From: Mikania micrantha
Taxonomy: Eukaryota; Streptophyta; Magnoliopsida; Asterales; Asteraceae
Reading direction: 5' to 3'
Assembly: GCA_009363875.1 (NCBI GenBank)
Contig: CM018685.1
Location: 64,398,593-64,462,592 of the forward strand
DNA: 64,000 nt
The notes under the pieces are model-generated. The model was given only the letters and a program-made list of their open reading frames with translations. It was not told the DNA's origin and did no database searches. A program made the position numbers and the translations under genes. Below are positions 36,186-48,201 of the stretch, one piece after another (within the stretch, counting starts at the first letter, position 1; each line of letters begins with the position of its first letter).

Positions 36186-37789
36186 ATGCTAATAGGAAGG
36201 GACGGATCTTAAGAAAGCTCCGAGGGGGGCTCGGCCCCCTGTTTTTCCGGTCATGAGTGTCGATTTAGTAGAATTTCGTCGGAAAATACTTCGGTCCCTT
36301 CGTTTGTTCCTAAAAATCCTTGGGCCCCTCCGTTTTATTCCTAAAAATCCTTTGGCCCCCTCCGTTTACTTCCTAAAATCATTTGCCCCCTTCCGAGCTT
36401 TTTTCAAGCTCCGTCATTGTTTTCAAACAACACTCGTTCATTTAACTTAAACAAAAAACATCTTAACTCTAATAATTTATTATTTACTTGCAACCCCACC
36501 AATCGGTTTTTATTTTGTCCTTTTTACTTTATTTTTTAATATTTATTCTAGCATTATTTTAAAAATTAATTTGTCTATTTTAAAAAAGTGCATAAGTCTA
36601 ATCAAGATAATAAATATTTAAGATCTCTGGTTGATTTGAAATCAGTTAGACTACCGGTATTTACATTGTGTAATTGTGTTATTAACATACGTATACCAAC
36701 TTTAGTTGACAACTATGTGTTGATATCACAACTTACCTAAGGTATCATAATTATCAATACTATGTGTTGATATCAAAACTAATTTGTTATAATGATTTAC
36801 AGTTTTTTTTGGAACAAACAAATTAATTACTGCTGTTAAAAAAACTTGTTTTTCATGTTTATAATGAATTTTGAAATTAATCGTGATATATTAAGAGCCC
36901 TCAATAACACTTAGAATGTAATTATCAATACAAATTTGTTGTCAAACTTATTTCAAGAGAGCTCGTATTGAATCGGTATTGTTATCTGTCAAAAACACGA
37001 ATACACAATCTAAACAACTGTAACACAAGTTTTTCAATTTAGAAACTATGAAATTCATGAACAGAACGAATACATGTGAATGCTCACAGCGATATGAATC
37101 ATATATAGACACAATACAGGAAAAACCCTAGATAAACAAATTAAGCAAAGAAAAGATGAAAGAATATCTCTTGATATTGAGTGTCTCTCTTGAAATATGA
37201 AAACCCTAACTGGAAAAAAATGAAAAATCGCTCTAAGATTTGTCTTCTATATGCCACGGCCATATATATCTAATCTACATCAGTAGATAAGCGGGCAGAT
37301 ATGGGGATAAGCAAGCAGCAATAGTTTAGTCTAACAGAAGCCCACTGCATCCAGAAGATTAAACAGCTTCAGCTAACTCAACAATAATTCAGCATCACTC
37401 ACATGTTATAAAAGAAAATAAACCATTATAGACAAATATTATAAAATTGATAACTTTAAATATATTTTTAACACTATCCAACGAATGAGAAATGTTTTTC
37501 CTTGAGTGATCCTATTTCAATGGTCCCTTATATTATTTTTAGCTTAAGTTAAACAATGAATTTAGTGTAAAGTATCAGCACCATCGTTTTTTTTTAATAG
37601 GAAGCTTACACACCTATCTTCTAAATGTCATCTCATCCATCACAGCATTTGATCTTTAGTACATGAATAACCATGATTAGAGGTGGCCAAACCGGGTTTT
37701 TTCCTTCTGACCGAAAGATTTTCAGACGAAATACTGCTAAATCGTCCCTTCTGACTGAAAAACGGGGGGAAGGGGCGGGCCCCCACGGG
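36186..37789. other. Intergenic, AT-rich with repeat pieces
   Basis: A short stretch at 36200-36410 repeats CCTAAAAATCCTT(T/G)GGCCCC three times, flanked by GCTCCG words that look inverted (GAAAGCTCCGA and CGAGCTTTT). The rest is AT-rich without coding signal. Confidence 0.45.
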
Positions 37790-38489
37790 TAGGGGTGTTA
37801 TTTTTAACCGAACCCGAATACCGAACTCGATTAAAATCAACCCGAACCCGAACAAGTGTTAACCCGATCTATCGAACCCGATCTAGTAATAGACCCGAAC
37901 CGAAAGTTTTTAAATGATTTGGTAAATGGTTAATTTTCTCAAACATTATTTGGTAACCCGAAGAACCCGATTATGTTTATTATCGACTTTTAATATGTTA
38001 TATGCATGTATATATGCATTCATTATTTTGAATATCACTCATAATAACGTTTGTCAAGTTAAAACTTTATATGTTATGTGTATGTATACATGCATTCTTC
38101 CATATGTATATATTTGCACTATCTGTAAGCTATCCCAGTTTTCATCTTTCAACTTATATATAATGTTATGTGTAAGTATATATGCATTCATTATGTATAT
38201 GTTATATGAGTATACATGAGACAAATATTTATTTTATATTATGTATATGTGTATATTGTATAATATTTCAAGTGTTTTAGTGTTAATTTTAGGTTGACCG
38301 TTAAGTTAATTTAGTATAACCCGAATACCGATTAATACCAACTTGAAGAAACCGATTACCAAAACCCGAAAACCGAATACAAATAACTTAAATGGTTTGG
38401 GAATCGGGTATATTTTCAATGTCAAAAAACCCGAACAACCCGACCCGAGGAACCCGAAACCCGATTAACAAAACCGAACGACACCCCTA
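37790..38489. mobile_element. hAT-type MITE (700 bp)
   Basis: The ends TAGGGGTGTTATTTTT and the complement of TAGGGGTGTCGTTCGG are inverted. Flanks CCCACGGG (37782-37789) and CACACGGG (38490-38497) differ at one position and fit an 8-bp duplication. The arms are full of AACCCGAA words. It is non-autonomous. Confidence 0.75.
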
Positions 38490-38934
38490 CACACGGGCCC
38501 TTCTTATGAACTATTCTTGGTTTTACAACTCTTATTGCATTGAGTACAACTTAAAAGATTTAAAAATTATAAATTAAAGATTTTTAATTTTTTAGTTTAT
38601 CCCACATTAATGTCATTAAGAAATAAAGTAATAAAGAATAGCTATAAAAGAAAAAAATTATTAAATAAACCACTTCTTTTGTTACCTTTATCCTAAATTC
38701 CTAATAGACATTTTTAGTTTATTATCAAAGTTAAATTAAAAGAGTTGGTTTAACCATGAGCTGAATTGAGCTTTTTACGAGCTAAAAGCAGTATCTAAGT
38801 ATTCAGTTTCACGCCACACACGCACAATGCGCGAGCACCCTACTTATATATGTATATATATGCACACACTATATTCTTTTAAATACTTTATTAAATATCA
38901 TCTTGATAAATAATAGACATTAAGTATTTGTTAG

Positions 38935-39170
38935 GGTTTCACTAAGTGACCAAGAGATCATGGGTTCAGGCCATGTTAGGGGTGATTTAAGTGACATCCA
39001 GATGAGGGAAGAATTCTTAAGCTCAATCTCGGGTTCTGGAGCATTAGGGACGAGAGTTTACCGATTTCAGGGGGTTCTCATGCATCTGGTGTGGCCGTGT
39101 CTTACCTCTATTCGGTAGGTCATATTAAGACATCATACGTAGTATGTAGGATCGTCGCCGTTTAAAAAAA
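38935..39170 (+). mobile_element. SINE
   Basis: An A-box-like CACTAAGTGACCAAGAG and a B-box-like ATGGGTTCAGGCC are followed by a long body and an A-rich end. The 9-bp duplication ATTTGTTAG flanks it (38926-38934 and 39171-39179). Confidence 0.75.
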
Positions 39171-39746
39171 ATTTGTTAGAAGCATTACCCCTTAGGTCAA
39201 AGGTTAAGTGTTCAACCTCAAATATTATAATTAAATTTAAAATAATTTAAAAGTAGAGTTAAAAAAATTAATTAGACAATAACATATACAAATGACAAAC
39301 GAACCTTCACAAGATGTATAAATAATCAGTGATTAAAAAACTATAAAGATATTTAAAGCATATACTATTTCCTTTTTTTAACATAAAAAGACATTTTAAT
39401 TACCAAAACCGAAACCTTAATTAATCAAATAATATAAAAAACTTAACAAAAGCAGTTTTAAGGATGTTCACATGAGATTAAGTGATTAAATAATTGTTAA
39501 TCCGCCCATGGTTTTAATTAGACTTCTTTCCAAAGCCAAAATAGACAAACTTAGATCAATGTACAACCAACAATGGACGAAGTACTAGTCACCATAACAA
39601 CACTATTAAAATTACATTAATTTATATTTGGTAAAAACTCATCCAAATCTTAAAGCAACTCAGATTTAAAATCTTGAAACCGCTCCACAAGATGAGAATT
39701 AGAGAATATTTGATTAAATAAGGGATTTAGATTGATTAATCTACTT

Positions 39747-39980
39747 TTTTTTTTTGAACGGCTTTGTACAACAACACCCAAGATGGATTTCAACCGTCCC
39801 CTCGGATTTGACACTCTGGGGCGTATGCCCGAGCCCACCCCAGGAGGAACCCACAACTGGGTAAACCCCCTGACCTTGCTTCAGCAAATATACCTCAGCC
39901 CGGATTCGAACCCAAGACCTCCCATAGAGAAGTCAATAGAGAAGTCAAGGGGGTAACCATTAGGCTAGAAACCCTTGGTT
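39747..39980 (-). mobile_element. SINE, reverse orientation
   Basis: A poly-T run at the left end is the tail, and GATTCGAACCC near 39903 is the complement of a B box. The perfect 17-bp duplication GATTGATTAATCTACTT lies at 39730-39746 and 39981-39997. Body words such as CCCCAGGAGGAAC are shared with the SINE pair at 40541. Confidence 0.88.
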
Positions 39981-40019
39981 GATTGATTAATCTACTTAAT
40001 CAACTCCTTTTATATAATT

Positions 40020-40060
40020 ACTAGTGGGTTTCCCAACGCGTGAATTTCACACGATTTCGA
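40020..40060 (-). mobile_element. Possible Helitron 3' end, reverse orientation
   Basis: ACTAG followed by GTGGGTTTCCC and a GCGTGAATTTCACAC palindrome mirrors the end structure of the Helitrons at 35762 and 59875. No matching 5' end was found to the right, so it may be truncated. Confidence 0.35.
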
Positions 40061-40540
40061 ATATTAAAACGTAAACACGATCATGTATATCAAAATACAG
40101 ATATATTATGGTTGTCGTTTTAACATAAACCTTAAAGTGTAGCCATCATTTTTGTATACCATAAAAAGTGGTGTGTTTAGACAATGATTTTTATAAATAT
40201 TTATATATTACATGTATCAACTGTTGTTACAAAAGATATATGAATATTTAAAAGTTATAAATAACAAACAATTACAAATATTTAATAATTTAAAATTATA
40301 TGTATGTAAGATATGATTGAAATTTTGTTAATTTTTAGTATATTAATAAATTTTTATGAATATCGATCCGATTAGCATATTTAATTGTATAATTTATATA
40401 ATAAAAAATTTTAATATTTTTTAGGAAAGTGTAACTTTAAAAAAAATTATAGTTTCATTAGAAGGTGACATATGTTTCCTAAATTTTTTTTTATAAAATA
40501 CAAAACCATTATTTTACATTTAAGTGGAATACTATGTCAA

Positions 40541-40945
40541 TTAGATCCTACCAAGCGAGTCAAAGGTCTCAATCGTGTGAACCCACTGTTTCCAGGCCAT
40601 GTCACCAAGGTCTAGTTACCTGGATCTCCCATGAGCCACCACAACCACCCCAGGAGGAAACCTCACTGGGAAAACCCCCTGACCCTCCACAGACCCCTTC
40701 TTTGCTGCGGGAGGGATTAGATCCTACCAAGCGAGTCAAATGTCTCAATCGTGTGAACCCACTGTTTTCAGGCCATGTCACCAAGGTCTAGTTACCTGGA
40801 CCTCCCATGAGCCACCACAACCACCCCAGGAGGAAACCCCACTGGGAAAACCCCTTGACCCCCACAAACCCCTTCTTCGCTGCGGGAGGGATTAGAACCC
40901 AAGACCTCCCATTTGAAAGAATCTTGGGTTACCATTGAGACAATG
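40541..40945 (-). mobile_element. SINE with a duplicated body
   Basis: Two near-identical units start at TTAGATCCTACCAAGCGAG (40541 and 40717), a period of 176 bp. The second continues into the tRNA-like head, where AGAACCCAAGACC is the complement of the B box. The family is related to 39747. No target duplication was defined. Confidence 0.7.
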
Positions 40946-41363
40946 TAATTACATGACATAATCTTTAAGATTCCAATCATGTACAATATTGTTTTTCTTA
41001 CAACTTTTTATACAACATTCACAAAAAACGTTTTAGCTAACGAATCGATCATAGTATCGAATTATTGATTTATCGTATGGTTGTTTAACTGTTTAATCGG
41101 TTTTAAAAAATAAAATAAAACATTAAAAACATATAAATGGTAACTTTCAAGTAAATTAAAGTTAACTTTTATTAAAAGAATTATTAAACAATAGAAAAAT
41201 CATATGATAAAATCGCAATCAAATCTAAAAGTTTAAGATTTTGACACTATCACTCCACCTTACTAGCTACACTATCCTATTTTTCTGTTAAAAGGTTTTG
41301 TGTGTGCACCCACATAATAGGCAATATTGTCTTTTCAACTACAACCACTATAAACAAAAAAGG
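40946..41363. other. AT-rich intergenic
   Basis: No gene, repeat end or RNA feature is evident. Confidence 0.5.
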
Positions 41364-41930
41364 TTAGGGTCGTTTGGTAACGTCTAAACCATTAAGTTCT
41401 AAATAGTTAAAATGTTTGAATGGTTAATAGGGTCCAAACAATTAACTGCTAAAGCAATTAGGTTGTTTGGTTGATCATCTTAACCGAAATACAAAATAAC
41501 CTCATTTCTCACAAAACCCTAAGGCCCCCGTCTTCGATCTTCATCTTCGACCGTCGTCATTGAGCAACCGTGAAGCCGGCGAGCAACCTGTTCCCATCGT
41601 CAAATTGAAGCCGGTGGTAGGGCCTGTTCCATCGTCGGTGCTTCGTCGAAGCGAGCAACCTGTTTCATCGTTGGTGCTTCAGTCACGTCGGTGCTACAGT
41701 CGTTGGTGCCATCGTCGGGCGACATCGACGTGATGCTGTGACAGGAGAGGGGGGAGGCGACGGGAGAGGGAGACGACCATTGCCTTTTTCTTCATTCAGA
41801 CTTGCTTCAACATCTGAATGGTTCAGATGTGTGAAACAAATGATCGGAATATAAATGATTAAGATTCGAACTCATTCATACCCAAACAAATAATCCTTAA
41901 TTAGTCTTTCTTTACTATCAAACACCCTAA
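41364..41930. mobile_element. MITE with GC-rich internal segment
   Basis: The ends TTAGGGTCGTTTGGTAA and the complement of TTAGGGTGTTTGATAG are inverted. The outer arms share CTGAATGGTT words with 22631. The middle, 41525-41775, is markedly GC-richer, with repeated CATCGTCGGTGCTTC and GAGCAACCTGTT words. It may be captured host sequence. No intact reading frame is seen. Confidence 0.6.
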
Positions 41931-42567
41931 AACTTTTGAACTTTATCACGTTAAGTATTTCATCAATTTTTTTGTAAAGAAATTGTTGTTTGTGATGATT
42001 TGGTGAGTGCTTATCAACTTCAAGGTTATAATTGTCAGTTTTTGTCACTTTTGGAAAAATATGAAATTTTCAGAACTAAAGTTTTTGTAGGAAAATCATC
42101 GGAAATGGTCATGATATTAACAAATTACTGAGCCCGTTGTTTTAGTCAATTTCATTCCTATTATTCCGATATTTTAGGATTTATTGTTTGTTGTACAAAA
42201 AAAACTTTTTGAATTTCCGGTAGAAAGTCATTTCCCTAATGACAAAGCTTTTAATGCCGCCCCATATCCAATAACTTTACGACCAAATATTTTTTGTCTG
42301 AAAAAGGGAGGGTGGAAACCGTTTCCGACAAAAGCTCGGGTTTAAATTTCCGACATGTTTCCAATATAGTCCAACGATAGTTTTTATATTAATTAAATTC
42401 TTTGATTTGTGAGTGACGTCTGATTGTTTATGTAACCTAATATCTTTAGAGTAATGTATATAAAAACTTGTAACCTAATGGTAACAACATTAATAGTAAC
42501 ATGTATGAAAAATTGGAAAGTCAAAATTACCTATCATGTGGGTTGCACGTGAGAAACCTTTAAACAA

Positions 42568-42589
42568 TATATATATATATATATATATA
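42568..42589. repeat. (TA)n at left edge of the MULE
   Basis: About ten TA units directly precede the MULE terminal repeat. A larger TA tract borders the other end at 51775. Confidence 0.9.
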
Positions 42590-42652
42590 GGGGGCGGTTA
42601 ACGTACATGTGTATGCTAACGTACAAAACGTAAGAAGCATTTAGGATCGTTG
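42590..42652. repeat. MULE left terminal inverted repeat
   Basis: It pairs with 51715-51774. It contains two AACGTAC words (42602 and 42621) of the motif that recurs in the non-coding parts of the element. Confidence 0.8.
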
Positions 42653-42911
42653 ATCCGTAATTATTGATGGACCAGATCAACGCGGTGGCAAACTTGTAAT
42701 TTATTATCTTAATTAAACAAATTAGACGGAACGCGATAAACAAAAAGGGTAAAAACGTAATTTGATATTTTTTAAAATTTAACCTAATCCTAAAAATAAG
42801 GGGATTTTACCCCACCTTCTTCCTAATTATTCGTATTACGAACTACGGTTATTCGGAACGTGTTTATACAATCAAACCTGCAATCAAGCTTGAAAACCTT
42901 ATTAGAAGAAG

Positions 42912-45900
42912 ATGAATACATCAAAGAACGTATCCAACAAACGTAAGTAAAAGTTATCATTCTTGTTACATTCATAGTCCGTATTAATGCTTTTAACATA
43001 CATGCATTCTAATTTTAGGTAAACATTCGGAGACTGTAATCACAGATTCTAAGAAGGTTACAACAGAGTTAAGATCCAAATCTAATAATGACAGAAAATC
43101 CTTGTTAAGGATGAAAGGTCAGTATTTACAATATCATATAAACAAAATGTATTTTTATTGTTTTACTTTAAGTTTTGTCCGTAATTAACAAACATAATGT
43201 TAGAATTAAGTGTTTATTAGGCTATGACAATCATTATGCAAGGTTAGTAAATTAGTGCGTAACAAAGTTAATTGGTTCAAATTTTATTGGTACGTAATTA
43301 TTGTAAGTAGTACGTAATTATAACAAAATTAACTTACAACATACACAACTATCCTGTAAATATGTTAACTAATTGTTAGATTAATCATATTTAATGTTGT
43401 TCATTATACATTGTATAATAAATGATCTTGTATCACTTTATGTTAATTAATAAGTTGGTATGTGTCATTGGTACGTAATTTTGAAACCTAATAGTTTATC
43501 TGTTTGGTACGTAATAACATGCAATTGCATTTGATTAACCATCATAAGTAGTACATAATTTCAACAAAACGTATACTTATTTAGTACGTGATTATAAGAA
43601 TTTAATCTCATATGTGCAGGCAAACAATCTATTGAATCTATTCAACAAAGAATATGTTGAAGATGATGATGATGATGATGAAGGAAGTGGTCATGTTGCA
43701 GATGCTGATGGAGAATCTGCAAAAACTGGTTTTGATGAAGGTGCTCATGAAGTACATGAAGAAGGTGGTGTTGAAGAAGGTGCCAAGGGTCTTGATGAAT
43801 ATTCCCCTTCAAGGATAGAGGTTGATAAAATAGATCCTGCTGTACAAGATGGTGATGTGGAACCAGCTGCTTCTTATTTTGACAGACCACACCCATGTGA
43901 CTTGGTTTATCCAATTGGCAGTTATACTCAAAGAGTCATAGATGAAACATATACACCTTTAACGATGACTGGAGTATCTGCTTATACACATTCAGTACCA
44001 CCCATAGAGAGTGTAAGTATACATTTAATTACATCATATAAAATATCATAATTACGTACTGAATGTTATTTATCTAAAGTAATTATGTACCATTCATATT
44101 GTTTCAGGATATGCTTGCACAGATCGATAAAAATATTGAGGAATTTGAAAAGGTGGGAAACAACATCAATGATCTTCTGAAATCATGTCTAAATGAGTAC
44201 CCTAACAATAGTGATTTCATTAAAAAGCAAAAAGATTGGGAAAAAGTAATTGGGGTCATCTCTAAGGTTGCATCAGGTTTAGTTGGTGACAAAAGCCTTG
44301 TATTTGAAAGAGAGACAGACGTTACAAGCACATTTGTACAAGAAATGGTTGAAGCATGTGAAAATGTAGAACAACAATTGTCTACATCAAATTTGCAAAC
44401 AAATCAACCAATTACTGAGGTACAAGAGGCAGCTGTAAATCTTAATGATGTAATACCAAAAATTCCCTTTTTGCAGCCTGAAAATGATGAAAAAGTCAAC
44501 ACATAAACCATTTCTGATGAAAAAACACCTGCTTTAAAAATAAGGTTCCAATACAAAAAACGTCCCAGGGAAAAAAACCTATCAGAGGATTTGCGTTCGC
44601 CATATGTTGAAAGGTCAGTGGTGTTGGGATCAAAGCTGACAAAAGAGGAGACAATAATTTCCCAATATTGTCTAGATCCAAGAAAAGATCCTTAGTAAGA
44701 TTTCTAACTCATGGAACTTATATTCTTTAATATACCTTAATTTACTAACTCATCTTTTTAATTTGCAGTACAATTGTTTTCATGACACAAACCGATACAA
44801 AATTTTACAAAGTCATGTTTGAAAGCTTATACCCTGGCGTTTACGTACACATCGGTGTGTTGGAAGCCATGATGCATGTTCTAAATGAAGAAGAGAAACA
44901 AAGGTCGCCAGGTTCTCCATTTAGGTTATTCTTAACTCCAAACATATTGGTAAGCATAATATGTTATATAACACATTTCTTTTTTTATATACATAACTTT
45001 AATTAACTTATATTGATATAAATTTACAGCCATTGCCTCTTCTTACTAAAGACGTACCAGAAAAACAAAGAAAGGATTTGCTTAATGAGACAATGGCATT
45101 GGTGTTGTCAAACTTGAATATTAACCACATCAATAAAGTAGACATGAACTTCATCCCAATAAGTGACAATGTTTTCTTTCTTGTTATGGATTTAAAAATC
45201 ACATCATTTGATATATTTGACAACATGGTAATTGGAGATGAAAGTGTGGACAGATATGAAGAAATTCCAACATACATGGTAATGTTTCAATCATTCACAT
45301 ACTTTTTTATGTCATCCACAATGCAATAATACGTTATTATAAAATTACGTACTACAAATGACGTACTATATAATACTTTATTAAATAATTATATAATTAC
45401 GTACTTTAAATCACGTACTACAAAATGCATTACTATATAAAACATTCTACATTGAAAAATTTAGATACTTACAATTGTTTTTATATATTAAACATGTGTA
45501 TTTCTTGATATAATTACTGTAAACTACTTAATGTTACTATTATTTTCTGTTTTGTTATCCAAATTACAGAGAGACGTTTTTGTCAATTATCTTCTTGATC
45601 AAGATCATCCAAATGATTATAAGCTGTATCAACAAACACCAAAAAATCCAGAACTCCCATGGAAAACCAAAGAAAATGTAGAAGACTGTGGAATATTCTG
45701 CATGAGGCACATGGAAACCTATATGGGAGGTGGTGTTAAGGGATGGAAATGTGGTCTGCTTCAAGAGTCTGAGGGACAAAGAAGACAACTACAACAACTT
45801 AGAATCAAGTATCTGTGTAAGATTCTTACATCACCACTTAATATTTTGAAGGATGATATCATTATGCAAGCAAGACAACATGACAACCTTGAACCAAAAA

Positions 45901-45962
45901 AGAAACAATGGCCAAAGACAATCAAAAAAATGATAATGTCTAGGCAAAGAAGATTCTTGTGA
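42912..45962 (+). pseudogene. Ulp1-like (C48) cysteine protease of the MULE
   Basis: Likely exons are 43620-44012, 44108-44694, 44769-44949, 45030-45278 and 45570-45962, all joining in phase (601 codons). Two candidate upstream exons (42912-42942, 43019-43117) do not join exon 43620 in phase. The N-terminal part is acidic with a run of Asp. The C-terminal part has the Ulp1 fold signature: FIPISDNVFFLVMDLK, FDIFDN and EDCGIFCMRHMETYM with the catalytic Cys. Where family members have His-Trp, this copy shows Val-Phe, so the triad is incomplete. An in-frame TAA lies at 44504-44506, with homologous coding sequence continuing beyond it. In Kaonashi-type MULEs such proteases accompany transposition, but their role is unknown. 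I call it a decayed copy. Confidence 0.75.
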
Positions 45963-46174
45963 CAAAACATTTTTTATTTTGTAAATACTTTAATCTTTTG
46001 TTATTATATGTTTAGTTAATTAAATACCAACTGATTTGACAAATATAAAAACAAGTAAAAACAAACACATAAATATAAAAACAAACCATAATACCATTGC
46101 ATATTAAACATCACCAAAAAACATAATTACGTACCATAACCAGCATTACAAAACAACATGCTAACGTTCAAAAA

Positions 46175-46516
46175 CTAAAAATCCTTGATCATCCAAACCC
46201 CCTCCCTCTTCTTCTTCATCTTGTCAATGGTGCCGTCAAGAAGCAACTTGACGTCACCTTGAATGTCTTCATTGATCCTCAACTGCTCTAGCATGTACTC
46301 CCTTGCAATCACACCACCATCCTCCTCTGACTCGTCAAGAAGGTCACTTAGAGTTGATATATTGGTACGTATGTCTGCAATAACAAGCCCATTCATCATG
46401 CACATGGAATTCCTCATTATACGATCATCTTTATTTTCTTTCTCTTGACCCTTGAGTAGCATTTCGATTGCTTCTTCGCACTTTTGGTACTTGTAGTTCA
46501 ATGATGAGGCTGCCAT
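46175..46516 (-). CDS. Small unknown protein, MULE-borne (113 aa)
   Basis: An intact frame starts with MAASSLNYKYQKCEEAIEML and ends IKDF. It is rich in Lys, Glu and Met, without Trp-rich or metal motifs, and looks helical with coiled-coil potential (leucine-spaced runs around residues 60-95). I recognise no family. It is transcribed divergently from the gene at 46801 across a 284-bp gap inside the MULE. An intact frame of this length between two decayed genes is notable but could be chance or late capture. Confidence 0.6.
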   Translation of the reverse strand: MAASSLNYKYQKCEEAIEMLLKGQEKENKDDRIMRNSMCMMNGLVIADIRTNISTLSDLLDESEEDGGVIAREYMLEQLRINEDIQGDVKLLLDGTIDKMKKKREGVWMIKDF

Positions 46517-46727
46517 TTACGGACCTAAAGTAAAAAAATATTTACAGACTTTGTTTTTTTTTTTGTGGTAATCCATGCATGCAACGGGTTACTATATATA
46601 ATGTTAAAGGTGACGCTCCATATTGCATTTCGGTAGTTGTATAATTAAATGATGTGTGTTAAATGCTGGTAGTTGAAAAGATAGCCAGACTTTAATCTGT
46701 AATTAATTCTATTTATTGTTTTCTGTC

Positions 46728-46735
46728 TATAAATA
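46728..46735 (+). promoter_or_regulatory. TATA box for the gene at 46801
   Basis: TATAAATA stands 66 bases before the start codon and is followed by a CA-rich leader. It is an ordinary plant core promoter arrangement, inferred from sequence. Confidence 0.55.
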
Positions 46736-46800
46736 CAACCACACTTGTAGTGTAATCGAACACCCCTATATCTACATCAAAATAAATAAATAAAAAAACC

Positions 46801-47109
46801 ATGGCTTCATCATCATCTACAAAATCAAGGCTGACGTCCGAAATCATGAAGCAATACAACAAAGATTCACTTTATATGGATGTGTTAAAGCAAAATTTTC
46901 AAAGTCTTGAAGATGGAATCAAAGAGAGAGATGAGCTAAGCAAACAGTTGCAAAAACTGCCTCCTAATGCCGTGCGTGACCTCGTTATTTTGTTCATGGT
47001 TGATCAAGGTGCAACAGATGTGCAACAAATGCAAATAATTACAAAAATTATTAAGCCACTTCGTTGCTCTATGCAGCTAAAAACAGACTTCCTGGCATCT
47101 TATATGTGA
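46801..47109 (+). CDS. Small unknown protein, MULE-borne (102 aa)
   Basis: An intact single-exon frame begins with MASSSSTKSRLTSEIMKQYN. A charged helical segment (residues 20-50) is followed by LPPNAVRDLVILFMVDQGAT and a basic end. The start codon sits in ACCATGG, a good plant context, with a TATA box 66 bases upstream. No family is recognised. Its paired, divergent placement with the 113-residue gene suggests two accessory proteins of the element. Confidence 0.65.
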   Translation: MASSSSTKSRLTSEIMKQYNKDSLYMDVLKQNFQSLEDGIKERDELSKQLQKLPPNAVRDLVILFMVDQGATDVQQMQIITKIIKPLRCSMQLKTDFLASYM

Positions 47110-48200
47110 TTTTGTAGTGTTTAATTTCGTTGCTTGTTTATTTAATTAAATTAATAAAAGTATGCATTTTGTTTAATTAACTGTCACTTTTACATTTATT
47201 TATTACGTCCTGATAGATAAAACATCATAATAATATTATACAAATGAAACTTAAAAATCTTTCTTAAGTTAATATAATTTAAAAATACATATAAACTATA
47301 ATATTAAGTTCATATATCACGTACCGATTGTTTAATGTTACTAAACTATAATATTCTGTCAGAAAAACATGTAATATTTTGTATAAAATACAAGTAATCA
47401 CATATCATAAAATATAAAACAATTAAACAAAAAGATTATAAAAGGTTTGGTAATTACGTACTACATACATTATAGTTATCTTTCATACACTAATCACCTC
47501 CCTTATGTATAAAATGTTAACAATTACATTTATAATAACGTACTATTATTATGAATCAGTACTTAACATAAACATCATAATAATATTATAAAATAAAAAG
47601 TAAAATCTTTGTTAAAAAACTGAAATATATAAATATATAATTACGTACCAACAATCACGTACCGTTAATTTTAATATACATATATGTACTAAAAAAATAA
47701 TAGTTTGTATAAAAAACATGTAACATTATAAAATTAAGTTTTTTGATAATCACATATCATAATTATAAAACACTTAAAACAAAACATAACTAATCAAACA
47801 TATAAACATACAATTATGAAAAAACGTACCAAAAGTCACGTACTATTAATATGTATATCGTCAGTAAGTTTGTTAATTACGTACTATATACATTATAGTT
47901 ATATTTCATACAATGATCACCTTCCTTATGTATAAAAGGTTAACAATTAATTTCATAATAACGTGCTATTAGTATGAATCAATACTTACCATAAATCTAA
48001 CATAGGCATAATCAAATAGATTTAACAACCTAAATCACATGATAGGGTAATTACGTACTAGATATTAAAAAATACGTACCATTTTCCATCCCATCAAAAA
48101 CAATACAAATTTGTATAAAAAATGTTTTAACTCTGTTATGAAACTTACTAAAATCTAAAACAAAAAACGTAACCACTCAAAAATTTTATTTTAATCAGTG
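47110..48200. other. MULE internal spacer dense in TACGTAC motifs
   Basis: About 1.1 kb without coding potential contains at least ten AATTACGTAC or CACGTAC words, nearly all in the same orientation, in very AT-rich sequence. Two stretches (around 47440-47560 and 47860-47970) resemble each other: AATTACGTACTA, CATTATAGTTAT, and CTTATGTATAAAA with GTTAACAATTA. They are a diverged internal duplication. Confidence 0.6.
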
Positions 48201-48201
48201 A

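Noticed and set aside
43642..43914. His- and Gln-rich frame on the minus strand
   Set aside because: It is the antisense of the Asp-rich N-terminal exon of the Ulp1-like gene.
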